From a virus, in IMG/VR virus record IMGVR_UViG_3300021960_000313, positions 1-31,596 of that record: DNA of 31,596 nucleotides; one strand, given 5' to 3'. A program made the translations under genes and the position numbers. Each line of letters begins with the position of its first letter. The first letter of the stretch is position 1. This document shows, piece after piece, positions 1 to 6,489 of the stretch. Below the pieces are notes generated by a model. The model was given only the letters and a program-made list of their open reading frames with translations. It had not been told where the DNA came from and did no database searches.

Positions 1-2
1 GT

Positions 3-131
3 ATTACCGGCTATGTAGCTAATGTATGCCTTAACTGTAACAAAGAATTTAAAAAAGTTATAGATCATTATTCAGTGGTATACTGTAGTGCTGAATGCGC
101 TAAACTTTATAAAGAGGATTGTAAAAAATGA
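3..131 (+). CDS. 3' end of a small Cys-rich, probably zinc-binding protein (partial)
   Basis: The frame is open from the window edge to a TGA at 129-131. The visible 42 residues contain a CxxC pair (CLNC) and, about 20 residues later, a CxxxC pair (CSAEC), followed by a Lys-rich end. Two Cys pairs at this spacing are typical of small zinc ribbons or treble-clef fingers, so zinc binding is likely but the function is unknown. The stop overlaps the next start as ATGA, which suggests translational coupling. The true start lies upstream of the window, and the full protein could carry other domains. Confidence 0.6.
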   Translation: MTGYVANVCLNCNKEFKKVIDHYSVVYCSAECAKLYKEDCKK

Positions 132-727
132 TTGAAACAACTATAGATCTTTTATATTCATATTGGATGTTTACTGCTGTTTTAGTACTTATCCTAGTAG
201 GATGGTTAGCTAATCTAGTGGGTATTGATCAAAATGAAGATATTGTAGGCTTTAAATATAAAGAAATGCCCAACATGAGGCCAATCCGAATACCAACTGA
301 TGGTAAAGGCTTCTGGGGTGCTATTTGGCACTGGTTTTGGGGTGTTAGACAATGGGAAATAGCTAAAGACTTTGTTTTTGAGCTAAACGGAGAGGAATAT
401 GTAATTCCTGCCGGTTTTACCTTTGATGGTGCTTCTGTTCCCAAATTTTTAGCAGCTTGGCTGTCCCCTGTAGGTATTTTACTTATGGGTGGCCTAGTGC
501 ATGACTATATTTATAAGTATACTGTGTTATTAAAGGCTAACAAACAACAAGTTAGTCCTGTAATGACACAAAAAGAGGCAGATATACTGTTCAGAGATAT
601 TAACATTGAACAAAATGGTATACATGTCTTAAATTATGCAGCTTATTATGCCCTTCGTTTAGGAGGTTTTGTCGCCTGGAAGGGACATAGGAAAGCTGGA
701 TGTAAAGTAGAGTTATACGATAAGTAA
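128..727 (+). CDS. DUF1353-like phage protein with N-terminal membrane segment
   Basis: The 199-residue product has a hydrophobic segment at about residues 9-32 that could span the membrane. A conserved block follows: FTFDGASVPKFL at about residues 98-109 and then a GGLVHDYIYK segment at about 120-129. DGASVP followed by HDxxY is the signature I associate with DUF1353, a family of small phage proteins of unknown activity. The conserved Asp and His residues could form a metal or catalytic site, but that is inference. An AGAGG ribosome site precedes the ATG, which overlaps the preceding stop. A hairpin terminator follows the gene. Confidence 0.65.
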   Translation: MIETTIDLLYSYWMFTAVLVLILVGWLANLVGIDQNEDIVGFKYKEMPNMRPIRIPTDGKGFWGAIWHWFWGVRQWEIAKDFVFELNGEEYVIPAGFTFDGASVPKFLAAWLSPVGILLMGGLVHDYIYKYTVLLKANKQQVSPVMTQKEADILFRDINIEQNGIHVLNYAAYYALRLGGFVAWKGHRKAGCKVELYDK

Positions 728-743
728 CTCTTTTTGTTAAACT

Positions 744-775
744 AGGGTTAGCCACAAGGTAACCCTTTAAATTTT
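744..775 (+). terminator. Probable Rho-independent terminator after the DUF1353-like gene
   Basis: AGGGTTA (744-750) pairs perfectly with TAACCCT (760-766). An inner CC/GG pair closes a small loop. A T/A-rich tail (TTTAAATTTT) follows. The T run is interrupted by AAA, so termination may be partial. It sits between the DUF1353-like gene and the heat-shock gene. Confidence 0.55.
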
Positions 776-793
776 CGCTGAAAAGGAAGAATT

Positions 794-1192
794 ATGACTA
801 CACTACCCTTAATTAAGAATTTCGACAAATTTTTTGTTGGTTATGAAGATATGTTTGATCGTATTAGTCAAAATACAACTAACTATCCTCCCTATAACAT
901 TATTAGAGCTGATGCCAATTCCTACATTATTGAAATGGCTTTAGCTGGATTCGACAAAACTAATGTTGAAGTTACTTTAGAAGGCAGTAAACTAACTGTA
1001 AAAGGTACAGCACCCGAAAAAGATGAATCTATAAAGATTTTTAATGGGTTGGCTTTACGGCCTTTTACTCGAGTGTTCAATGTAAGTGATGATATCAAAG
1101 TAACAGATGCAGAAATGCTTAATGGTTTACTTAAAGTCACACTTGAACGTGAAGTTCCGGAAACTCATATCAAAAAGATTGAAGTAAAGTAA
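794..1192 (+). CDS. Small heat-shock protein, Hsp20/alpha-crystallin family
   Basis: The 132-residue protein has the layout of a bacterial IbpA-type small heat-shock protein. A short N-terminal arm (about 1-35) is followed by an alpha-crystallin beta-sandwich (about 36-125). Visible family features are the strand pattern YIIEMALAGFDKTNVEV, the EGSKLTVKG segment, and the GLLKVTLERE strand with its conserved G-x-L. The C-terminal tail IKKIEVK resembles the I/V-x-I/V anchor used for oligomer assembly. Family members hold unfolding proteins in an ATP-independent way. In phages they may protect host or virion proteins during infection, which is inference. Hsp20 genes are frequent in marine cyanophages. 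An AAGGA ribosome site lies upstream, and the structured RNA region follows. Confidence 0.9.
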   Translation: MTTLPLIKNFDKFFVGYEDMFDRISQNTTNYPPYNIIRADANSYIIEMALAGFDKTNVEVTLEGSKLTVKGTAPEKDESIKIFNGLALRPFTRVFNVSDDIKVTDAEMLNGLLKVTLEREVPETHIKKIEVK

Positions 1193-1204
1193 TTCCAACG
1201 CGTG

Positions 1205-1390
1205 ATAGAATGTGCAGTTATGCACGTATGGGACCAGAGGTCATATTACTATCCGCACGCTACCTTACCTCTGGCTTCGTTAAACCATGATGGCGAAGAG
1301 AAAGCAATAAGCTGAGCATATGGCGTTAGCGTAATAGCTTGCGTTAGCAAAAAGCATCGGGGTGGTTCGGGTACCACTTAAAAGCCCAAC
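1205..1390 (+). ncRNA. Candidate structured non-coding RNA or mRNA leader
   Basis: This gap without a long open frame is about 47 percent GC over 1201-1380, against roughly 30-35 percent around it. It can fold into a run of hairpins: GTGCA/TGCAC (1212-1225, loop GTTA); CCAGAGGT/ACCTCTGG (1234-1241 with 1267-1274); CTTCG/CGAAG (1275-1279 with 1294-1298) enclosing CCA-TGA-TGG; AAGCT/AGCTT (1309-1313 with 1336-1340); and GTGGT/ACCAC (1362-1366 with 1373-1377). The octamer GCGTTAGC occurs twice, at 1323 and 1341. It could be a free small RNA or a leader controlling the gene at 1418. I could not match it to a tRNA, tmRNA or named riboswitch. Confidence 0.45.
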
Positions 1391-1396
1391 TTAACT

Positions 1397-1409
1397 CTCC
1401 TGTCTGGAG
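1397..1409 (+). promoter_or_regulatory. Hairpin that can hide the ribosome site of the gene at 1418
   Basis: CTCC (1397-1400) can pair with GGAG (1406-1409), leaving the loop TGTCT. GGAG is the best Shine-Dalgarno match for the ATG at 1418. The upstream structured region could control whether this hairpin forms. Four base pairs is weak, so this is a suggestion only. Confidence 0.3.
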
Positions 1410-1417
1410 TAATCATT

Positions 1418-1867
1418 ATGATTGTAGAAGCTATATGCGTAATTCAGACTGCGAATGCTGCTATTGGTGCGGTTAAAGAACTAATTGGCAACGGTCAAGA
1501 CTTAATGTCTTGTGGAAAACAACTAGGTGACTATTTTAATGCCAAAGCAGAAATACAGAGTAAAGCTAATCGTAGTGGCTCTGGTAATGAACTTGAAATG
1601 TTTTTCGAACTTGAAAAATTAAGACAACAAGAAGAAGAACTCAAAACTATGATGATTTACCAAGGAAGAGGCGGCTTGTGGGATGATTGGTTAAATTTCC
1701 AAGCAAAACAAAAACGATTAAGAGAAGAAGAAAAGAAGAAAATAGCCCTAGCAAAAGCTAAACGTAAAAAGATGATATTGTATTGGACTGCAGGTATTGT
1801 TGGTACACTAACTGCAGTTGGTATAATAGGTGGTCTCTTTTATGTTTTATTTTCTTTTGCTAGTTAA
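1418..1867 (+). CDS. Unknown protein with charged coiled-coil and C-terminal membrane anchor
   Basis: The 149-residue product is not assigned to a family. An Ala/Ile/Val-rich N-terminal part (about 1-45) is followed by a helical, Glu/Lys-rich stretch (about 60-118) likely to form a coiled coil. A strongly hydrophobic segment (about 121-147, starting ILYWTAGIVG) should be a single transmembrane helix with a very short tail. The basic run just before it (KAKRKK) suggests that the N-terminal bulk stays in the cytoplasm. It is the first gene after the structured RNA region and is followed by three small unknown genes. The layout is that of a membrane-anchored accessory protein. It does not look like a classical holin, which usually has two or three membrane helices in a shorter protein. 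Confidence 0.75.
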   Translation: MIVEAICVIQTANAAIGAVKELIGNGQDLMSCGKQLGDYFNAKAEIQSKANRSGSGNELEMFFELEKLRQQEEELKTMMIYQGRGGLWDDWLNFQAKQKRLREEEKKKIALAKAKRKKMILYWTAGIVGTLTAVGIIGGLFYVLFSFAS

Positions 1868-1891
1868 CACACATAAAAAGGAAACACACAC

Positions 1892-2128
1892 ATGTCAACA
1901 ACAGTTGAAACACGATTACCTGAACATCGTAATGCGAATATCTCTTTAAAGAAAGTATTAAAACCAGTAATTAATTTTTTTGTTAATATTTTTAATTCCA
2001 TGGTTGAAGCGCGTAGGTTACAAGCTGCATATGAAACAGCTAGCCAACTAAGAATGCATAATAAAGACTTTAAGCAACTGTCACACTCAGAAATTGTTCA
2101 ACAAGTAATGAACAGTTATAAAAACTAA
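1892..2128 (+). CDS. Small unknown protein (78 aa)
   Basis: This short, mostly helical protein was not recognised. It has a polar start, a hydrophobic/aromatic stretch at about residues 25-37 (VINFFVNIFNSMV), and a charged C-terminal half ending LSHSEIVQQVMNSYKN. An AAGGA site lies about 13 bases before the ATG. It is one of four consecutive small genes that share direction and spacing. The sequence is too short for a function call. Confidence 0.65.
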   Translation: MSTTVETRLPEHRNANISLKKVLKPVINFFVNIFNSMVEARRLQAAYETASQLRMHNKDFKQLSHSEIVQQVMNSYKN

Positions 2129-2146
2129 GATATAGAGAGATATAAG

Positions 2147-2380
2147 ATGTCAAACAAAAACCCTTTTGAAATTCGTACAGATCTTTTGGCTATGGCTAAA
2201 GACTATTTAGATAAGCAACAGCAACTTACATGGGAATACCAAAAGCAAGCCATTGAGAAGCTTAACGAAAACACTACAGATGTAGTTAAATTTTTAGAAG
2301 AAAATCAACCTAAAAACTATTCAGTTAGTGATTTAATTGCAAAAGCTAACGAAATGTATAATTTTGTAAGCAAAAAGTAA
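2147..2380 (+). CDS. Small unknown helical protein (77 aa), marine-phage type
   Basis: The product starts SNKNPFEIRTDLLAMAKDYL and ends LIAKANEMYNFVSKK. It appears fully helical, with a Gln/Lys-rich middle. I associate the NP(F/Y)EIR...MAKDY start and the (K/A)xEMYxFVSKK end with short conserved hypothetical proteins of marine T4-like cyanophages, but this is from memory and not from a search. No catalytic motif is visible. A purine-rich stretch (GAGAGA) precedes the ATG. The role is unknown. Confidence 0.7.
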   Translation: MSNKNPFEIRTDLLAMAKDYLDKQQQLTWEYQKQAIEKLNENTTDVVKFLEENQPKNYSVSDLIAKANEMYNFVSKK

Positions 2381-2433
2381 GAGATTATGCAACCTGAGTA
2401 TGTTGGTAAACTGCTCTTCTTTAAGGATTTATT

Positions 2434-2634
2434 ATGATTTTACCACCAGTGACCACTATTAGTCAAATAACTACAGTTGCTCCCATATCTTCTACCCAAA
2501 ATGAACAACAAATTTTAAAATATGTTGAAATTAATGGTACAGTTAAAGTTGAAACCGTATTAACGCTTTACGATAAAAATGGTCAACTAATTGAAACTAG
2601 GCTTAAAGATACTTCGCCTATGGCGTCAGCCTAG
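2434..2634 (+). CDS. Small unknown protein (66 aa)
   Basis: The Thr/Ser/Val-rich N-terminal half is followed by a beta-rich C-terminal half (YVEINGTVKVETVLTLYDKNGQLIETR) resembling a short antiparallel sheet. No known motif was recognised. An AAGGAT ribosome site lies about 7 bases before the ATG. A possible 16-codon frame beginning at 2387 ends across this start as ATGA and could act as a coupling leader, though nothing else supports it. Confidence 0.6.
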   Translation: MILPPVTTISQITTVAPISSTQNEQQILKYVEINGTVKVETVLTLYDKNGQLIETRLKDTSPMASA

Positions 2635-2684
2635 GCAACTATGAGTAAAAACTGTATTATAAAAAACGAACGGCCTAGTTAACT

Positions 2685-3116
2685 ATGAAGCTTATATATA
2701 GAATACTTAAATGGTTTATAAGTTTATTTAAACCAAAGTATAAAAAAAGAATTAGAGAAACTCAATATATAAAAGAGTTGAGTAATCTATTAGAAATACC
2801 TTTAGGTTCTACTTACTATGATAACAATTATAGGTATTATCCTGATTTAGAAGATAGTGAATATGTTTATGAAGTAGAATTTGGAGGAGGACAAAAGTTT
2901 TACACAGCAATAGGTCAATCATTGACTTATGCTCATTTAAGCAAAAAACAACCTGCTATTATTTTTATTTTAAGAAAAGATAAAGTAGGTAATTACAAAG
3001 AATTAAAAAAATACAAAACAAAAATAATTAGAGAACTTTTATATAGGTATAAAATTAAAGTTGAAATCTATTTAGAAGAAGATTGCTATAAAGGCGGATT
3101 AATTAAATATGACTAA
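2685..3116 (+). CDS. Unknown protein, possibly PD-(D/E)XK nuclease-like
   Basis: The 143-residue product begins with a short hydrophobic and basic helix (MKLIYRILKWFISLFKPKYK). The centre holds D57, a beta strand with E63-V64-E65, a Gly-rich turn, and GQSLTYAH at 77-84, followed by a hydrophobic strand (AIIFILRKD). An acidic residue, then ExE on a strand, then a helix with GQxxxYA is the order seen in many small PD-(D/E)XK-like folds. The catalytic Lys is not obvious, so the protein may be an inactive or divergent member. No clear Shine-Dalgarno site is visible before the ATG. Its stop overlaps the next gene. This opens the long overlapping string that runs to the terminase. Confidence 0.65.
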   Translation: MKLIYRILKWFISLFKPKYKKRIRETQYIKELSNLLEIPLGSTYYDNNYRYYPDLEDSEYVYEVEFGGGQKFYTAIGQSLTYAHLSKKQPAIIFILRKDKVGNYKELKKYKTKIIRELLYRYKIKVEIYLEEDCYKGGLIKYD

Positions 3117-3315
3117 AGAATTTGTAACTTCTTTTGGATGTATTCTTTACTTACCTAACACAGTTTATAAAAATTTTGTTAAAAAAGTTAAAAAATTAGA
3201 AGAAAGACAACCGGATACTTATTTTATAAGCAATAGTAAAGAGATCTTTAATCAATGGTTTCCTGAAGACTCTCCTGAAGACATAGTGAATAAAATTTAT
3301 GGAAAAAGAAACTAA
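3109..3315 (+). CDS. Small unknown protein (68 aa)
   Basis: This Lys/Glu-rich protein was not recognised. It has a hydrophobic start (FVTSFGCILYLP), a basic helix (NFVKKVKKLEERQ) and an acidic end (PEDSPEDIVNKIYGK). Its ATG overlaps the upstream stop by 8 bases, and its own end overlaps the next gene by 17 bases. It is therefore probably translated by coupling. No function can be inferred. Confidence 0.55.
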   Translation: MTKEFVTSFGCILYLPNTVYKNFVKKVKKLEERQPDTYFISNSKEIFNQWFPEDSPEDIVNKIYGKRN

Positions 3316-3481
3316 ACTAGCATTAACAGATATGTTAATGAATACTAATCCCTATGATACAGGATTTAAAGAGTTATTAAAAGCAAGTCTTATTGATTCA
3401 AAGAATAAAGAAGGTTATTTGCATTTAAACCTTATAGAGTACTTAGACTTAAAATGTATGTTAGAAGAGATGGAATTATGA
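3299..3481 (+). CDS. Small unknown protein (60 aa)
   Basis: A short helical protein with a Leu-rich C-terminus (LNLIEYLDLKCMLEEMEL). It was not recognised. It overlaps the previous gene by 17 bases and the next by ATGA. It could be a small regulator or partner of the terminase-like protein that follows, but only position suggests that. Confidence 0.5.
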   Translation: MEKETKLALTDMLMNTNPYDTGFKELLKASLIDSKNKEGYLHLNLIEYLDLKCMLEEMEL

Positions 3482-4593
3482 ATAGCTTTAAAGATATTTC
3501 TAATGAAATTAACCCTTCCGAATTAAGACCTGATGAGGGTGGTAAATTTCATTATTGTTATTTAATACGTGCATTAGAAGACGGACCTCACTGCGAAGAA
3601 ACAGGAGAACCAATGAAATATTTTGGTGTTCGGTCTTCAGACGCTATTCCACATCATGATACAAAATATTATGGTAGTGGTAAAAAAATTACAGAAGATA
3701 TTAAAACATATGGTAAATATAATTTTGAAAAATTAATTCTTTCTGTTCATAAGACAAGAAGTGAAGCTATGGAGTATGAAGAATACTTTATGGATCAGCA
3801 TAAATGTGTAGATGAAACTGATTTTTATAATTTGTCTTGGAAATCTACAGGTGGATCCTTTGATTACCATAAGGATTTACGCGATGGTACAACTATTTCT
3901 CCGCAAGTTAAAAATGGAGCACAAAAAGTAGTTATGACTGGAGTAGAGCTTAAAACTTTAGAAGTTGAGCGTGAAAAGAAAAAACAAGAAGCTGCCGAAA
4001 AACGTAAAGCTATTTCTAACGTTACTAAAGAAAAGAAAAAGCTTATTGAAGAAATGCAAAAACAACTTGCAAATTTAGAAAAACAAGAAGAAGAAGAGCG
4101 TAAAGCCGCTGAAAAAGCAAGATTAGAAGCTGAAGCTATTGAAAAAGAAAAGAAAGAATTAGAAAAAGAAGAACGCCGCATAAATCAACAACCCGGTAAA
4201 ACTTATGATGGGGATCCAGATGGCCGTATTGCACATAAAGGACAAATGGGTGGTGCAAGACCTGGAGCAGGAAGACCTAAAGGGTCTAGGAATATTGCTA
4301 CTAAAGCGTCTGTTAGAAAGCTAGAAGAATTAGCTTATGATCCTATTGAGTCTATGCTTGAAAATAGAGCACGTATTGAACAATTACTTGTTGAAACTCG
4401 TAGTATTTCTGCTCAAACTTCTTTGGTTAACTCTTTACATAAAATTGATGAAACGTTAATTAAATATGGATATCGTCCTGTGCCTACAAGAGAAGAACGC
4501 TCTGTTGAGGTAGAAAAGAAAGGTCCAATGAGCATCGTACTTACTAATAGTGATGATAAAACTAAAGAAGAAGATCAACAGGTTAAACATTAA
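3478..4593 (+). CDS. GIY-YIG-like domain fused by a coiled coil to a terminase small-subunit-like domain
   Basis: The start at 3478 gives 371 residues, because it forms ATGA with the upstream stop and has AGAAGAG ahead. Residues 24-120 resemble phage GIY-YIG-like homing endonucleases: YCYLIRA, YFGVRSS (48-54), YYGSGKKI (64-71), a YGKYNF segment (78-83), a Glu-rich helix (96-102) and FYNLS (116-120). Residues about 155-237 are a Lys/Glu-rich coiled coil. Residues 259-272 read GARPGAGRPKGSRN, the N-terminal signature of many phage terminase small subunits, followed by a helical region and an acidic tail. Terminase small subunits bind the packaging site and load the large subunit, encoded downstream at 7622. 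The nuclease-like part may be a captured homing nuclease or may contribute to DNA recognition. The family of the first domain is moderately sure; the fusion is directly visible. Confidence 0.75.
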   Translation: MNSFKDISNEINPSELRPDEGGKFHYCYLIRALEDGPHCEETGEPMKYFGVRSSDAIPHHDTKYYGSGKKITEDIKTYGKYNFEKLILSVHKTRSEAMEYEEYFMDQHKCVDETDFYNLSWKSTGGSFDYHKDLRDGTTISPQVKNGAQKVVMTGVELKTLEVEREKKKQEAAEKRKAISNVTKEKKKLIEEMQKQLANLEKQEEEERKAAEKARLEAEAIEKEKKELEKEERRINQQPGKTYDGDPDGRIAHKGQMGGARPGAGRPKGSRNIATKASVRKLEELAYDPIESMLENRARIEQLLVETRSISAQTSLVNSLHKIDETLIKYGYRPVPTREERSVEVEKKGPMSIVLTNSDDKTKEEDQQVKH

Positions 4594-4599
4594 AATGTA

Positions 4600-5211
4600 A
4601 TGAAAAATTTAATTATACAGACTTATTATAAAGATGATATACAAAGGAATACGATTAATACGTATAAACAATTTCCTAAACTAGAAAAACTTTCTCAAAA
4701 ATGTTTTAAAATTTATGCAAAAAATATTAATGCAGATTATGAATTCTGCGAAAAGCCAGAGACGCAATTACAAGCTGCAGCTCATTGGTTACGAATGGTT
4801 ATGTTTAATAGACCTGAATACGATAATGTCCTCTATGTGGATTGCGATATTCTTATTAATCGTGCTAGATTAACGGATAATATTTTTGATTATGAAGGTG
4901 TAGGAGTTAACAAAATTCATTTTTATAATTATTCTAAGTATCCTATTTTTAATGCAGGCGTGACTAAATGGACACAAAAAGAATGTCAAATTATGAAAGA
5001 CAAAATAGATGATTACTACCATCCTACACATAATCAAAACGCAATTAATCAGTGTTATCTGGATAATGTTGGTCCTATTCAGTGGTTGCCTTACCGTTTT
5101 AATGTTACTCATAAGCCAACTAATGATATTACTTTTAGGCACTATGCGGGGTCTCATAAAGAAAAACAAAACTTAAAAAAAGATTTAATTTGGAATCAAT
5201 GGAATAAATAA
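4600..5211 (+). CDS. Glycosyltransferase, GT-A type with DxD motif (first copy)
   Basis: The 203-residue product starts KNLIIQTYY, an alpha/beta nucleotide-sugar-binding start. It has NVLYVDCDILI with the DxD motif at D81-C82-D83, which in GT-A enzymes binds the metal and nucleotide-sugar phosphates. PIFNAGVTKW follows, a segment typical of GT8-like enzymes, and the end is RHYAGSHKEK. It is a paralogue of the gene at 6489, sharing the LIxQxYxxxD start, the KLSQK segment, the YVDCDIL core, the N-A-G-V segment and the HxxG tail. It probably transfers a sugar to a phage or host glycan or protein, with the acceptor unknown. It lies directly after the terminase small-subunit-like gene and overlaps the next start as TAATG. 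Confidence 0.8.
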   Translation: MKNLIIQTYYKDDIQRNTINTYKQFPKLEKLSQKCFKIYAKNINADYEFCEKPETQLQAAAHWLRMVMFNRPEYDNVLYVDCDILINRARLTDNIFDYEGVGVNKIHFYNYSKYPIFNAGVTKWTQKECQIMKDKIDDYYHPTHNQNAINQCYLDNVGPIQWLPYRFNVTHKPTNDITFRHYAGSHKEKQNLKKDLIWNQWNK

Positions 5212-5828
5212 TGGTTATGAAGTATTATACTAAAGAAGAATTAAAGGTTTATAATACCTTAGAGGAAGTGTGGACAAAAGTTTATAAAGATAACTTTGAT
5301 TTTGTTACAGGTGGAAATACTAAACATCCAAATGCTACTATTAATCGTAAAAAACATTTTTTAAAATATTTACCTGAAAGGGGTTCTCATCGTGAAGTAG
5401 GAGCTCATCAAGGTCTTAATATTGCTAGAGTATTAATAGATTATAAAGCTAGCTATGTAGATTCTTTTGATATCACTAATAAATACATTAATATTTTAAT
5501 GCCTTACTTTGATGAATATTGTAAAAGAAATAATGTTAAATTAGATTTTGCAGTAACTAGTGGAGAGCCAAAATTAAGTCAAACAGCTAAAATGGTTGAT
5601 ACTGTTTGGATTGATGCTTGTAAAAGAGGTTTTTGGGTACATGCAATGTTAAAAGAATGTGCAAAAACTACACGTTATGCAATAGGTGTAGATGATTTAG
5701 TTTCATCTCAAGATATTTGTAAAGGGGTAGATGCTTTTCTTAAAGAACAAAATGAATGGATTTTAGAGTATGAAGACCGTACTAATTATCCAGGAATTGC
5801 AGTATTGGTGAAAAATGAAAACTTATAA
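5211..5828 (+). CDS. Probable class I SAM-dependent methyltransferase
   Basis: The 205-residue product contains REVGAHQGLNIARVL at residues 61-75, matching the Gly-rich SAM-binding loop (motif I). It is followed by VDSFDITN, where an acidic residue ends the second strand. A later DTVWIDACKRGFW segment resembles the motif IV strand and loop of Methyltransf_24-like enzymes, and VDDLVSSQDI recalls the DDxxxxxD segment of that group. The substrate may be a sugar on the glycan made by the flanking enzymes, which is inference from context. The start shares TAATG with the previous stop, and the end overlaps the next gene by 14 bases. Confidence 0.6.
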   Translation: MVMKYYTKEELKVYNTLEEVWTKVYKDNFDFVTGGNTKHPNATINRKKHFLKYLPERGSHREVGAHQGLNIARVLIDYKASYVDSFDITNKYINILMPYFDEYCKRNNVKLDFAVTSGEPKLSQTAKMVDTVWIDACKRGFWVHAMLKECAKTTRYAIGVDDLVSSQDICKGVDAFLKEQNEWILEYEDRTNYPGIAVLVKNENL

Positions 5829-6489
5829 TGAATGGGTACGATATTATTTAGAGAATGATAAAGATCCAAGAATACCCAAAGTAGTTGATAAAATAGGCTT
5901 AAAGGAATATGCTAAAAGTAAAGGTATTAATACTCCTAAAAATTTAGCTACGCTAGCAGATACTTGCGTTGTAAAAGCTAATAACGATTGCGGAAGTACT
6001 ATAATTATTAAAGATGGCAAAATAATTAAAGGTAACTGGAATAATCTTAATAAGTATAAAGATAAACCTTATGGAGCACATAAAGGTGAGTGGTTTTATG
6101 CTGAAATACCTCATAAAATTTTTTATGAGGAATATTTAGATGATAATATTACAGATTATAAATTTCATTGCCATAAAGGTAAAGTAATGTTTTGTCAAAC
6201 TATTTTTGATAGAAATACAGGACAAACTAAAGAACACCTTAAATTACCTTCTGGTAAGATTTTAAATTATCGTTTAGATGAAAATTTTGTTTTCAGTAAA
6301 GAGCATCAATATCCTACTAATTGGGAAGAGATGTTAAAAGCCGCAGAAATACTATCAGCAGATTGGAATTATGTAAGAGTTGACTTGTATAATGTTAAGA
6401 ATACTGTATATGTAGGTGAATTAACGTTTGCGCCTAGAGCAGGAAGATACAAAGGTAAAGGTCAAGAAAAACTTGGAGCTTATTTTTAA
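5815..6489 (+). CDS. TupA-like ATP-grasp protein
   Basis: The 224-residue protein shows the pattern of the TupA-like ATP-grasp family. There is a VVKANNDCGSTIIIKDGK segment around residue 52 (nucleotide-binding Lys and glycine loop), then FYEEYL, and DYKFHCHKGKVMF around 115-125. RVDLYNVKNTVYVGELTF follows, with D190 and E202 in positions typical of the metal and ATP site. TupA was named for teichuronopeptide synthesis, and relatives sit in capsule and glycan clusters, where they are thought to ligate an amino acid or similar group to a carboxylate. Its position between a methyltransferase and a glycosyltransferase supports a glycan-modification role. A GGTGA site precedes the start. Confidence 0.75.
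   Translation: MKTYNEWVRYYLENDKDPRIPKVVDKIGLKEYAKSKGINTPKNLATLADTCVVKANNDCGSTIIIKDGKIIKGNWNNLNKYKDKPYGAHKGEWFYAEIPHKIFYEEYLDDNITDYKFHCHKGKVMFCQTIFDRNTGQTKEHLKLPSGKILNYRLDENFVFSKEHQYPTNWEEMLKAAEILSADWNYVRVDLYNVKNTVYVGELTFAPRAGRYKGKGQEKLGAYF

Noticed and set aside
1323-1348. Repeated octamer GCGTTAGC as a possible CRISPR or iteron array
   Set aside because: Only two copies of eight bases occur and there is no longer repeat, so it is treated as part of the RNA fold.
1193-1417. Possible tRNA in the GC-rich gap, suggested by GTGGTTCGGG near 1362
   Set aside because: The T-arm-like stem has the wrong stem and loop sizes, and no matching acceptor stem or anticodon arm could be placed.
1418-1867. 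Holin or spanin for the membrane protein at 1418
   Set aside because: It has a single C-terminal membrane helix and a long cytoplasmic part, and no neighbouring endolysin or partner spanin is seen.
2387-2437. A 16-codon frame ending across the start at 2434
   Set aside because: It is very short with a weak ribosome site; it could be a leader peptide but no independent support exists.
2641-2682. A 13-codon frame and a TATTAT hexamer before the gene at 2685
   Set aside because: The frame is too short, there is no ribosome site, and no matching -35 box is at the right distance.
3864-4181. A Ser/Phe-rich minus-strand frame
   Set aside because: It is the complement of the Lys/Glu coiled-coil codons of the terminase-like fusion, an expected shadow.
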